A DNA stretch of 13,273 nt, taken from NCBI GenBank assembly GCA_004357015.1, contig SMXE01000210.1, forward strand, positions 1 to 13,273. The letters are read 5' to 3'. Each line of letters starts with the position of its first letter. The stretch's first letter is position 1. Positions 1 through 7,550 of this stretch are shown piece after piece. A model generated the notes under the pieces. That model was given only the letters and a program-made list of their open reading frames with translations. It ran no database searches and had not been told where the DNA came from. Source of the stretch: Caldithrix sp. Its GTDB lineage: Bacteria; Zhuqueibacterota; Zhuqueibacteria; Oceanimicrobiales; Oceanimicrobiaceae. The translations under genes were made by a program, and so were the position numbers.

Positions 1-721
1 CCAGATATTTCTGTTTGCGCCCGGCAAGATTCTCTTCCAGTATGGCCGCCACTTCCCGCGCGCGCTCCGGATCCTTGGTGTAATTCACGATGCGATTCTC
101 GATGTAGCCAAACTGGTTTGGGTTGCGCTCCAGGTGCTTCAGGTACTCAAGCGTCGCCTCTTTGTACTTCAGCCGCAGGACATAAATATTTGCCATCTCG
201 AAAATAAACACATTTTCATCGTTGAATGTCTGGCGGCCCTGCCGGTAAGCCTCAAGGGCCTCGTCGTAGAGCCTGTTGCTGACCATGGCGTTGGCGACGT
301 AGGTGTATGTTGATTTTTGCTGCGCAAACTGGGTCAACGCCTGCTGCCAGATCGCAAGCGCACGCTCCGACTCGCCTTTGCGGTAGTACACATCGGCAAG
401 GTCGACGTTCGGCCGCACGCCATTTGTGCGACTGATGCGCACGTTGATCATCTCGATCAACTCGTCAAACTGTTTCATCCGCACCATGTTGCGCTTAAGG
501 CCTTCATAATAAAGCTGATTGGCCGGCACCTCGGTGTACAGGCGTTTGTAGATCCTAAGCGCTGTATTGTAGTTGCCCCGCCGTTCGTAATCCTGCGCCA
601 TCCTCAGCCGGCTTCTGGAATTGTCCTGAACCGATTGCACTTTCGTTCTCTGCGCCAGCGCAGGGTTAAGGCAAACAGCCAACAAGCTGAAAAAGATGAT
701 GCAGCTGGTGAGTGTTTTCAT
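1..721 (-). CDS. Exported TPR-repeat protein, C-terminus beyond the left window edge
   Basis: The reading frame is open from an ATG at 721-719 to the window edge (240 codons, no stop), so the gene is partial. The protein begins MKTLTSCIIFFSLLAVCLNPALAQ, a textbook signal peptide with probable cleavage after ALA or AQ. Four TPR-like helical pairs follow, around residues 38-70 (with the pattern A-x2-YERRGNYNTAL), 105-130 (VDLADVYYRKGESERAL), 138-168 and 171-203. This implies a periplasmic or outer-membrane-associated scaffold that binds other proteins. The start lies 4 bases after the stop of the upstream DUF4175 gene and has only a weak, distant GGAG, so translation is probably coupled. The specific function is unknown. 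It could be a partner of the DUF4175 protein, since TPR proteins often accompany such envelope modules, but that is inference. TPR assignment is by pattern reading, not profile search. Confidence 0.85.
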   Translation of the reverse strand, partial: MKTLTSCIIFFSLLAVCLNPALAQRTKVQSVQDNSRSRLRMAQDYERRGNYNTALRIYKRLYTEVPANQLYYEGLKRNMVRMKQFDELIEMINVRISRTNGVRPNVDLADVYYRKGESERALAIWQQALTQFAQQKSTYTYVANAMVSNRLYDEALEAYRQGRQTFNDENVFIFEMANIYVLRLKYKEATLEYLKHLERNPNQFGYIENRIVNYTKDPERAREVAAILEENLAGRKQKYL

Positions 722-725
722 TGAA

Positions 726-3700
726 CTATTCATTCAACGTCTCCGCATCCCCCTCGGCAGCCAGAGTTTCAAAATACTTCTGAATCAATTCTTTGTAATC
801 CCTCGAGTAACCCTCTTTCATGGCCTTGAGCAATTCGTTTCTGATCCGGTCCCCCTGCCGTGCCCTGGGGTCGGAGAGCGCGGACGGGCTGATGACGGTG
901 TAGGCTTTGGCGGTTTCCGCTTTGCGCCGCCGGCTGTAATCGCGGTCTTGCATGGAACGCTGTGCATCCAGCAGCCGCGACAGAATCCGCTTCTGGCGCT
1001 CGATGGTCCGACCGCTCACATTGCGCTGCGCCAGCTCTTTGACCACCTCCTCCATTTCCTTGCCAATCTGTGCCATGTCGCCAAGAAGATCGGACTGACC
1101 GGCGGAACCGGCCTCTTTCATCAGTTGCTGCAACGACTTCTGCACCCCTGCCTGTTCGCGCGCCAGCCGGGCCATCGCAGCCTGCTGCTGCATGCTCAGT
1201 TGCCCGCTCTGCCCGCCTTCGCCCAGTTGCGACGTCTGCTGGTTGACGCCTTGCTGCTGACCAGAAAGACCCATCATTCGCTGCATCATTTCCTCAAAGC
1301 CGATACCGGAAGACGCCCCGCTCAACCCTTGCATCGAGTCACGGAGGCCGGCAGTGGCTTCGTTAAGACCCGCCATTGCGCTTGCCTGGTTGCCGCTGGC
1401 TTTGCCCGGGTTGCGACCCTCGAGGCCGGCCAGAGACTCTTGCATGCCGTTCATGGCTTTGCCCAAAGCCTTGCCAATTTCCGGTGTCACAAAAAACGTA
1501 TTTTGAGACAGTTCAAAAAGCTCGGCTGTAACCCGACCCAAACCCGAAAGCATGTCCTGCTGCTTCTCCGCCATCTCGTTCATGCCAGGCGTATTGCGGT
1601 CCGAGCCCTGCGTCTTTTGCTTAAGCCGTTCCTGCTGTTTCGACAGATTCAGAAGATCGTGTGAAGAACGTCGGAGCGCCTGCATGATTTTCTGCTTTTC
1701 TTCTTCCGACATTTGCTTTTTTGCGCTCTGGAGCGACTCGACCATCTGCTGCAACCCCTGAGAGACCTGCTGGCCGGTTTCCTGGCCGGACTGCATTTGC
1801 CCCGATTGAAACTGCTGCGCAGCCTGGTCCATTTGCTGTGGCAGCCCGCCTTCGCGGATCTGGTTCTGCGCCGATTCAACTTGATCCATTGGCATTTGCG
1901 GGAACTCGCTCATCTGGTTCATGAGGTCCTCGAGTTGCTCACCGAGATCCTCGGTGTCCTGGCGAATGCCCTTCTGCTCCTGAGCGTACTTGGAATTTTC
2001 CTTCTGGCTTTGTGAGTTCGCCGCATTCTGGTTCAACTCTTCCTGGCGGCGGAGCAGGTCCTGCGCCCGGCGCAGCGATTCATCCAACTTCTGCTCGATT
2101 TGCAGTTTCTTCAACAAATTCAGCGTCCGCTCCATGCTTTTGAGAAAATCTTCCTGGCTGGCGGAAAACTGCTCCATTGCTTTTTTCATCTCCTGCGGGT
2201 CGAGGTCTGCCATCGCTTTTTGCAGTTGCTCGAGGGCTTCGCGCAACTCCTCGGTGAGCATCTCCTGCATCAGCGATTGCAGCTCGCGGTACTTTTGCAG
2301 CGTTTCCATCGAAAGCAGATCGTTTTGCTCCATGCGGTCGATCATGCTGTCTAGCTTTTCCTCAACCTGCTGCAATTTTTCCTGCATCTTTTCCTGGGCC
2401 GCGGCGGCTTCCTGCACCTCCTGCTTCTGCTCCCAGTTCAGTTCGGGGTCGCGTTTCATCTCCTGCACGATTTCAGCAAGCATCTCTCTCAGCGATTCGC
2501 TCTCTGCAACAATCGCTTCCAGATCTTCAAATGTCTCCTCGTGCCCGGCGGCGATTTCTTCGTACATTTCATAAATAGAAGGAAAGCGCACGCGGTAGGT
2601 GAGACTTCGCGCCCGCTTGGGGCCGGAGACAGTGTCGTTGTCGAACACTTCCGCATAATATTCTACGACATCCTCCGGCATGAGCCCCATGCCGGACATA
2701 TCCCAGGCATAATTGACCATGAGGTTGTCGCTGTTGGCTCTGGTAGATGGCACTTTGAGAAACTGCAAGTCGCCCTCATCGATGCCCTGCTTTGAAATAC
2801 GGTAACCGAGCCGAAGTCTGGCGATGCCGAAATCGTCCTGGGCATCGATGGTGAGTGGCAGCAGCATGTCTTTACTCAAATCCACATCCTGGCCGGGGAA
2901 GGGAATCTGCACGATGGGAAAATGATCCTCGATGAGCGAGATGCGGTATTCGATGGGGTCGGAGTTGTTCAGTCCTTCGCCATCCGTCAATTCCACGTGA
3001 TAGCTCCCTGAGCGCGCAACGGTAAATTTGCCGGAGATTTCCTTTCCGGAGACCGTCATCGGCACCGAGGCCTGATCGTCGAAAACAAGGCGGGCGGCCG
3101 ACACGCTCTTGTTGGTCTGCAGCAAAAGCTCGACGCGTGTGCCCTTGAGCGATGCGATATCGCCAACATTCTCATCCAGCATCTGGCGGCCAAGTTTGGA
3201 ATACGCGGGGTACTTCAGCTTCACGTGCAGGCTCCGGACAAAGGGTCGCTCGATAATCGAAATCGAAAAATCCGCGCTGCGCTGTCGCCCGGCCTCGACG
3301 TAGTAGATCTTGTCCGTTGTGATGTCATCAAGCTGGTATGAAAAACTCTGCCCCCTGGTCTTTTTCAGAACATGCCGGTCGTATGCAATTGCATCCGGAC
3401 TCTTAACAAAGAGTTTCACTTCGGCGTCAAATTCGCCCCGAACAGTGGCCACGATTGCCAGCGATTCTCCCTTTACCACTTGTGTATCCCCTGGCGCGAT
3501 CTCTAAAACCAGGCCGGCATTGCGGGCAAAATAGACCGACGGATGGAACACACGGTTGGAAGCGCCGCTGAGCGATTGCGAAAAGATCCAGAAAACGAGG
3601 CCACAAACAACCACAGCGCAGGCAGAAAATTTTAGGGCGCTCTTGAACGGACGCGTACTGGCGGCCTGGGTGAACTCGTGCTCTTTAGCCTCGTCGTAAA

Positions 3701-4121
3701 TGCGATCGAGTGAGGCGTCTGCAAGTTCCAGAGAGTAGCCTTCCTTGTTTTCCGCATGTTTTTGAAACACCTGCAGGGCGTCTGCAAGCCGGTCCCGAAT
3801 GGCGGAGAAGTGCTGCCCCACCTTTAGTGCCAGACTGATATTGTCCGGTGAATGTCTACGAAAAACGATTGCGTGGCAAGGCCGTCCGACAAACCAAATC
3901 AGGGTGGCTGCATTTGCCAGAAGCAGAACAGCGAGAAGGGTGTAGCGGCCGGTCGAATTCATATGAAAGAGCGCTTCGATTGCAATGGCACATAAGACGG
4001 TCAACACCGCAACCGCCAGGAAGAACACGACACCCCGGGCCAGGTTCAGTGTCTTGCTTCGCCGCCGGAGCGAATCGAGCCTGTTGAGCAAATTTTGGTA
4101 CGCGTTCTCTGTGCCGCTCAT
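726..4121 (-). CDS. Large DUF4175-type membrane protein with Gln/Met-rich coiled coil
   Basis: This 1131-residue protein has an N-terminal membrane anchor: hydrophobic helices at about residues 28-50 and 60-79, a stretch of about 80 polar residues, then a third helix at 164-183. Next comes a beta-rich, probably extracytoplasmic region at 200-515 with immunoglobulin-like strand patterns. From about 520 to 1060 the chain is low-complexity helix and coiled coil, very rich in Gln, Met and Glu. A charged C-terminal tail follows, ending with the motif YKELIQKYFETL (1109-1120). Architecture and length match DUF4175 proteins (the alphaproteobacterial TIGR02302 family is similar), whose function is not established. 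The ATG is preceded by GAGGTGCAGGA and lies 9 bases after the stop of the DUF4159 gene, so the two are co-transcribed. It may organise an envelope complex with the neighbouring DUF4159 and TPR proteins. That role is inference; the family call rests on architecture and context. Confidence 0.8.
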   Translation of the reverse strand: MSGTENAYQNLLNRLDSLRRRSKTLNLARGVVFFLAVAVLTVLCAIAIEALFHMNSTGRYTLLAVLLLANAATLIWFVGRPCHAIVFRRHSPDNISLALKVGQHFSAIRDRLADALQVFQKHAENKEGYSLELADASLDRIYDEAKEHEFTQAASTRPFKSALKFSACAVVVCGLVFWIFSQSLSGASNRVFHPSVYFARNAGLVLEIAPGDTQVVKGESLAIVATVRGEFDAEVKLFVKSPDAIAYDRHVLKKTRGQSFSYQLDDITTDKIYYVEAGRQRSADFSISIIERPFVRSLHVKLKYPAYSKLGRQMLDENVGDIASLKGTRVELLLQTNKSVSAARLVFDDQASVPMTVSGKEISGKFTVARSGSYHVELTDGEGLNNSDPIEYRISLIEDHFPIVQIPFPGQDVDLSKDMLLPLTIDAQDDFGIARLRLGYRISKQGIDEGDLQFLKVPSTRANSDNLMVNYAWDMSGMGLMPEDVVEYYAEVFDNDTVSGPKRARSLTYRVRFPSIYEMYEEIAAGHEETFEDLEAIVAESESLREMLAEIVQEMKRDPELNWEQKQEVQEAAAAQEKMQEKLQQVEEKLDSMIDRMEQNDLLSMETLQKYRELQSLMQEMLTEELREALEQLQKAMADLDPQEMKKAMEQFSASQEDFLKSMERTLNLLKKLQIEQKLDESLRRAQDLLRRQEELNQNAANSQSQKENSKYAQEQKGIRQDTEDLGEQLEDLMNQMSEFPQMPMDQVESAQNQIREGGLPQQMDQAAQQFQSGQMQSGQETGQQVSQGLQQMVESLQSAKKQMSEEEKQKIMQALRRSSHDLLNLSKQQERLKQKTQGSDRNTPGMNEMAEKQQDMLSGLGRVTAELFELSQNTFFVTPEIGKALGKAMNGMQESLAGLEGRNPGKASGNQASAMAGLNEATAGLRDSMQGLSGASSGIGFEEMMQRMMGLSGQQQGVNQQTSQLGEGGQSGQLSMQQQAAMARLAREQAGVQKSLQQLMKEAGSAGQSDLLGDMAQIGKEMEEVVKELAQRNVSGRTIERQKRILSRLLDAQRSMQDRDYSRRRKAETAKAYTVISPSALSDPRARQGDRIRNELLKAMKEGYSRDYKELIQKYFETLAAEGDAETLNE

Positions 4122-4130
4122 TCCTGCACC

Positions 4131-4799
4131 TCAACGTGTTAGGGCAAAAACCATGATGTTTGTTCCCATCTCAAAGGCCTTCTGTCTGACTGCCGGTGGA
4201 TTGCCGTGCACGTTTTCGTCGGCCCAGCCATCAGAAATATTGGTATTAAAGGTATAAAAGACAACCATCCGGCCTTCGTGGAAAATTCCGAAACTCTTTG
4301 GCGGGCCGCCATCATGCTCGTGAATCTTCGGTGCGCCACTGGCGAAACTGAAATGGCTGTGAAAAATCTCGTGCGGAAAAGGAAGCTCCACGAGCGCTGC
4401 ATCCGGAAAAACTTTCTTGATCTCTTTGCGAAAGGACTTGTCCATGCCGTAATCATCGTCGGCATAAAGGAAGCCGCCGGAGGTTAAATAAAGCCGAAGA
4501 CGGGCCGCTTCCGGCTTTGAAAAAGACACTCGGCCGTGGCCCGTCATGAAAATCACCGGATAGGAAAAAAGCTCCTCGTCGGTAATTTCCACGATCGCCT
4601 CACGATTGCCGACATCGATATTCGTGTGCGTGGCCATGAATTTGAGCAGGTTTGGAATGATGGAAGGATCGTTGTACCAATCGCCGCCACCGTTGTATTT
4701 TAGCCGGGCGACTACAAATTCGCTCCGGGGCGCGTGGCCCTGGGCAAACAAAACAGCGGGGACGACCAATAGCAAAATCAAGAAAGAGTACTTCTGCAT
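4131..4799 (-). CDS. Exported DUF4159-domain protein
   Basis: A 222-residue protein with a signal peptide (MQKYSFLILLLVVPAVLFAQ). An upstream in-frame ATG at 4859 would add 20 residues and bury the signal sequence, so the ATG at 4799 is preferred. It lies 10 bases after the stop of the DUF456 gene, without a clear Shine-Dalgarno sequence. The mature part fits DUF4159: an early YNGGGDWYNDP segment (35-45), FMTGHG (84-89), the block SGGFLYADDDYGMD (107-120), a PFPHEIFHSHF stretch (140-150) and a closing N-I-M-x-F-AL segment. The domain has a glutamine-amidotransferase-like fold in related proteins, often fused to or beside BatA/von Willebrand proteins and DUF4175 proteins. No catalytic Cys is visible: the mature chain contains no cysteine, so amidotransferase activity is unlikely and a binding role is more plausible. 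It is probably periplasmic. Function unknown. Confidence 0.85.
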   Translation of the reverse strand: MQKYSFLILLLVVPAVLFAQGHAPRSEFVVARLKYNGGGDWYNDPSIIPNLLKFMATHTNIDVGNREAIVEITDEELFSYPVIFMTGHGRVSFSKPEAARLRLYLTSGGFLYADDDYGMDKSFRKEIKKVFPDAALVELPFPHEIFHSHFSFASGAPKIHEHDGGPPKSFGIFHEGRMVVFYTFNTNISDGWADENVHGNPPAVRQKAFEMGTNIMVFALTR

Positions 4800-4809
4800 G
4801 CGATGCCAG

Positions 4810-5319
4810 TTAGAACACGCTGAAACCAACCATGACCACCATGGCAGTGGCCACAGCAATTTTAGTAAACTTTCCCCCTACGGCCCCAAGAAAGGCGCCA
4901 AACCCGACTCGCAGAGCTTTGTCAAAATCCTGTGACGTGAAATACTCAAAACATGCTGCGCCAGCAAAGGCGCCAGCGAAAGCGCCTATCAGTGTTCCGA
5001 CCAAAGGGAGCAATGGCGTGCCCCAGATGGCGCCCGCGATGCTTCCTACGATGGCGCCAAACATGGCCTGCTTGGACCCGCCATATTTGCCAGTCGTTGC
5101 AACCCCTATGAAGAACTCCAATACCTCAGCCAGAAGGGCAATAAGGAAGAGAATCCCCAACAAGCTCCAGGTGACTTCGGAGAACGCGGTGACCCACCCG
5201 TAGACAAAGGCGCTCGTGAGTATCAAAAACGTTCCAGGAATCCCGAACGGTATAACTACAATACCAGCAATCATGACAATCCAGAAAAGCATTTGTCCGA
5301 GAACTTCCAGAACAATCAT
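4810..5319 (-). CDS. DUF456 small integral membrane protein
   Basis: A 169-residue, almost wholly hydrophobic protein with about five or six membrane helices (roughly 4-24, 26-44, 51-72, 86-104, 103-122 and 137-167). It carries the DUF456 signature: an FGIPGTFLI turn near 25-33, then AEVLEFFIGVATTGKYGGSK (64-83) running into small-residue-rich helices. The segment 88-120 is a glycine-zipper pattern (GAIVGSIAGAIWG, then GTLIGAFAGAFAG), which favours tight helix packing or oligomerisation. Length is normal for the family (about 160-170). The ATG overlaps the TGA of the upstream SurA-like gene (ATGA), with AAAGGA three bases before it, indicating translational coupling. Biochemical function is unknown. 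Its position suggests an inner-membrane role beside envelope-folding genes, but DUF456 genes occur in many contexts and this may be incidental. Confidence 0.88.
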   Translation of the reverse strand: MIVLEVLGQMLFWIVMIAGIVVIPFGIPGTFLILTSAFVYGWVTAFSEVTWSLLGILFLIALLAEVLEFFIGVATTGKYGGSKQAMFGAIVGSIAGAIWGTPLLPLVGTLIGAFAGAFAGAACFEYFTSQDFDKALRVGFGAFLGAVGGKFTKIAVATAMVVMVGFSVF

Positions 5320-6611
5320 ATATCCTTTATCTCGATGTAAACATCTTTCCTGATTTCCGCGACGTACTTTTCAAACTCTTTGCGCCGTTTCAGCTCCAGC
5401 GCCCATTTTTCAATCTGTTCCCAATCCTTTACGATGTCCAGTGCACGTTCGTCTCTCCTGTCGTCTACTCGCACAAGGTGGATTCCGAACTTTGTCTTGA
5501 CAGGATCGGAAAGCTGCCCGACCTCTAAACCCGTGATGGCGGTCTTAAATGCGGGGATTTGAAATTGCTCCATCTCAAACCAGCCCAAGTCACCCTTATT
5601 TCCTTTGGAGGCAGAGTCCTGTGAGTCCTTCTCGACACTTTCATTCCACGTGGTTTCGCCGGCAAGGATCTGGCGCCGGATTTCATAAAGGTTGTCCACG
5701 GTGCGCTGCTCGTCTTCCGGTGAAGTGTCGAGTCGAAACAAGATATGGCGCGTGTGAATCTTTTCGCCGATCTTGGCCACCATCTGAATGATGTGCAGTC
5801 CGAACTTCGTCCGCACGATCTCTGAAATCTCGCCAGGTTCCAACTGAAACGCAACCTCCTCGAATTCCTTTACCAGATCGCCCCTCTGCAGCCGGCCAAG
5901 ATCGCCGCCCTTTGAAGTGGAACCCGGATCTTGCGAGTGCTGCCTGGCTAACTCGGCAAAGTCGGCGCCCTTGTGTAGTTGCTCGAGGACGTCTTCAGCC
6001 AGCCTCCGCGCAGCTTCAAGCGCAGCCTCGCTCGGCTCCACGTTGACCAGAATATGGCTGATCTTAACAGCTTCTTTCATCACCGGCAAGCTGTCGTGAT
6101 GAGCAGTGTAGAAATGTTCCACTTCCCGGCGTGAAATCCGCGTTTGCATGCTTTTCACTTCCTGCAGCCTTTGCACCAAAAGCCGCTCCTCTACTTCTTC
6201 GCGAAATTCCCGCCGGATCTGGCGCAAGGTCGTGCCAAAGTACTCTTCGACCCGGGTTTCTGAGCCGAGTTGCTGCACCATCTGTTCAATCTGCTGCTCA
6301 AGCACACTCTCGATCTGGCGATCGCTGACCTCCAAACTGTCCAACCTGGCCTGCACCAGCAACACCTTCTGTGTGATCAACTCAGCCAGCGTTTTCTGCA
6401 AGATCTTGTCGAACTCCTCCGGTTCCTTTACAGGGTCAACACCACCCTGAATCGCAAGGCTGTAAGCAAACTGTTGCAGCTCCGAATAAAGAATAATGGT
6501 GTCATCGACGATAGCAACAATCTTGTCCAGCACCTCCTCCTGGCCAGAAACGGCATGCAACGAACCCAGTAACAGAACGATCAGAAGAAGACTTTTCCTT
6601 ATCATAATCAT
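5316..6611 (-). CDS. surA: SurA-like periplasmic chaperone and peptidyl-prolyl isomerase
   Basis: This 431-residue protein has the full SurA layout and length (E. coli SurA is 428). It has a signal peptide (about 1-23), a SurA N-terminal chaperone domain (24-165, starting VLDKIVAIVDDTIILYSEL), a first parvulin domain (181-280, with ISHILV and FGLHIIQMV) and a second parvulin domain (285-382, with TRHILF, GDLGWF and FGIHLVRV). A C-terminal helix (385-425) packs onto the chaperone domain in the family. Both parvulin domains keep the paired active-site histidines (186/273 and 289/378). SurA escorts unfolded outer-membrane proteins through the periplasm to the BAM complex and catalyses prolyl cis-trans isomerisation. 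The ATG overlaps the preceding gene's stop (ATGA), with AGGG seven bases upstream, which favours this start over the in-frame ATG two codons later. The stop overlaps the DUF456 start in the same way. Confidence 0.93.
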   Translation of the reverse strand: MIMIRKSLLLIVLLLGSLHAVSGQEEVLDKIVAIVDDTIILYSELQQFAYSLAIQGGVDPVKEPEEFDKILQKTLAELITQKVLLVQARLDSLEVSDRQIESVLEQQIEQMVQQLGSETRVEEYFGTTLRQIRREFREEVEERLLVQRLQEVKSMQTRISRREVEHFYTAHHDSLPVMKEAVKISHILVNVEPSEAALEAARRLAEDVLEQLHKGADFAELARQHSQDPGSTSKGGDLGRLQRGDLVKEFEEVAFQLEPGEISEIVRTKFGLHIIQMVAKIGEKIHTRHILFRLDTSPEDEQRTVDNLYEIRRQILAGETTWNESVEKDSQDSASKGNKGDLGWFEMEQFQIPAFKTAITGLEVGQLSDPVKTKFGIHLVRVDDRRDERALDIVKDWEQIEKWALELKRRKEFEKYVAEIRKDVYIEIKDI

Positions 6612-7489
6612 AACGCAGCCCTATCTACTTTATACAAAAGTGAATCAAGTATGGACGAATCAAGCAATAGAAAGTTGGTCTGTATCTTGAACTTGCTCTT
6701 CATTTGCAACACAAAGCGCTGATATTTATCCTGTCTTTTCCTGGTCAGTAGTTTTTGTTTAATTTCGTCTTTGACCGTGTCAAAGCTCTCGACCTCGCCC
6801 TTCTTTTGTTTGTCAACCAGTTGCACGATGTGATAACCAAAATCAGATTTTATCGGATAGGAAATCGACTTGACCGACATCTTGAAAACCACTTTTGCGA
6901 TTTCCTCAATGACATCATTCCTGGAGAAATAGCCGAGATCCCAAGCGTCCGCTTCCAGAGAATCTTGCGTGATGTCCTGCGCCACCGTTCCAAAAGGCTC
7001 TCCGGCCCGCAGCCGCTTCCTGACCTCGTTGGCCTCCTTCTGGCTGCCCAACAAAACGTGATGGGCATGAACCACGTCATCAGACAGGATAAAGCCTTCC
7101 CGGTTGGCATCATAGTAGGCTTTTATCTCTTCTTCGGCAACTGCGATATCCTTATTCAGGGTCTGTTCCAACAACTTACTTATAACAAGCTCTCTTTTGA
7201 GATTCTCAAATTCCTTTCGCAGCGTTTCATCCCTGTCGATCTCACGGGCAACGGCTTCCTGATACAGGACCTGGTCGTTGATCCAACTTAGAACAAACTC
7301 CCGCAAATTCACCGAGGTCATGTCGGAACGAATGTGGTTGGGAATCTTGTCTATCAACTCATTTAAGGTAAGAGCTTCTTCGCCGACAACGGCTATGACG
7401 GGGCTGGCATCCTTTGGTCGCCCGCACTTCGTACCCAAGAGCGCTAGCAACAACAGACTAACAAACCAGGCAAGATTAATTCCTTTCAA
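6608..7489 (-). CDS. Exported PpiC/parvulin-type peptidyl-prolyl isomerase (PrsA/SurA-like)
   Basis: A 293-residue foldase. The N-terminus is a hydrophobic export signal (LAWFVSLLLLALLGTKCG). Cys22 could be lipidated, but the lysine before it breaks the usual lipobox, so soluble periplasmic or lipoprotein are both possible. Residues 30-130 form a SurA-N-like helical region, and 137-227 a single parvulin domain (HAHHVLLG at 141-148, DLGYFSRND at 184-192, DFGYHIVQLVDK at 216-227). The rest is a helical, basic tail. It would isomerise X-Pro bonds in secreted or outer-membrane proteins. The start is TTG at 7489-7487, supported by a perfect AAGGAGG seven bases upstream; the next Met is residue 57, inside the conserved helical domain. 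The gene follows mfd after 61 bases and overlaps the next foldase gene by four. With one rather than two parvulin domains it is not a true SurA, so no symbol is given. Confidence 0.9.
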   Translation of the reverse strand: MKGINLAWFVSLLLLALLGTKCGRPKDASPVIAVVGEEALTLNELIDKIPNHIRSDMTSVNLREFVLSWINDQVLYQEAVAREIDRDETLRKEFENLKRELVISKLLEQTLNKDIAVAEEEIKAYYDANREGFILSDDVVHAHHVLLGSQKEANEVRKRLRAGEPFGTVAQDITQDSLEADAWDLGYFSRNDVIEEIAKVVFKMSVKSISYPIKSDFGYHIVQLVDKQKKGEVESFDTVKDEIKQKLLTRKRQDKYQRFVLQMKSKFKIQTNFLLLDSSILDSLLYKVDRAAL

Positions 7490-7496
7490 GCGGCGC

Positions 7497-7503
7497 CCTC
7501 CTT
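7497..7503 (-). promoter_or_regulatory. Strong Shine-Dalgarno fixing a TTG start
   Basis: On the minus strand, AAGGAGG ends seven bases before the TTG at 7489-7487. It is the strongest ribosome binding site in the window and is the reason for choosing the TTG start of the PpiC-type gene. It lies in the only real intergenic gap (7490-7550), so this gene is translated independently of mfd. I see no convincing promoter or terminator hairpin in the gap, although its upstream part is A+T-rich. Confidence 0.8.
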
Positions 7504-7550
7504 GATTCCTTAACTTCTATCTTTAGTAAAATCAATATCTTAGTTACTTT

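Noticed and set aside
317..724. Plus-strand frame of 135 codons at the left end
   Set aside because: It is antisense to the TPR gene, which has a signal peptide, repeats and operon spacing.
696..1664. Long plus-strand open frame (322 codons) opposite the DUF4175-type gene
   Set aside because: It lies wholly antisense to a low-complexity Gln/Met-rich coding region, has Leu/His/Arg-rich composition typical of reversed Gln codons, and shows no recognisable domain or ribosome site.
1990..2574. Plus-strand frame rich in Ser, Cys and Phe (194 codons)
   Set aside because: This is the reverse complement of the Glu/Lys/Gln-rich coiled coil; composition alone explains the open frame.
4800..4859. Upstream in-frame ATG extending the DUF4159 protein by 20 residues
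   Set aside because: It would place Trp-rich residues before a clear signal peptide and overlap the end of the DUF456 gene; the ATG at 4799 gives a normal export signal.
7490..7550. Possible promoter in the A+T-rich gap after mfd
   Set aside because: TTGATT and nearby A+T-rich hexamers exist, but no pair with good spacing and match was convincing.
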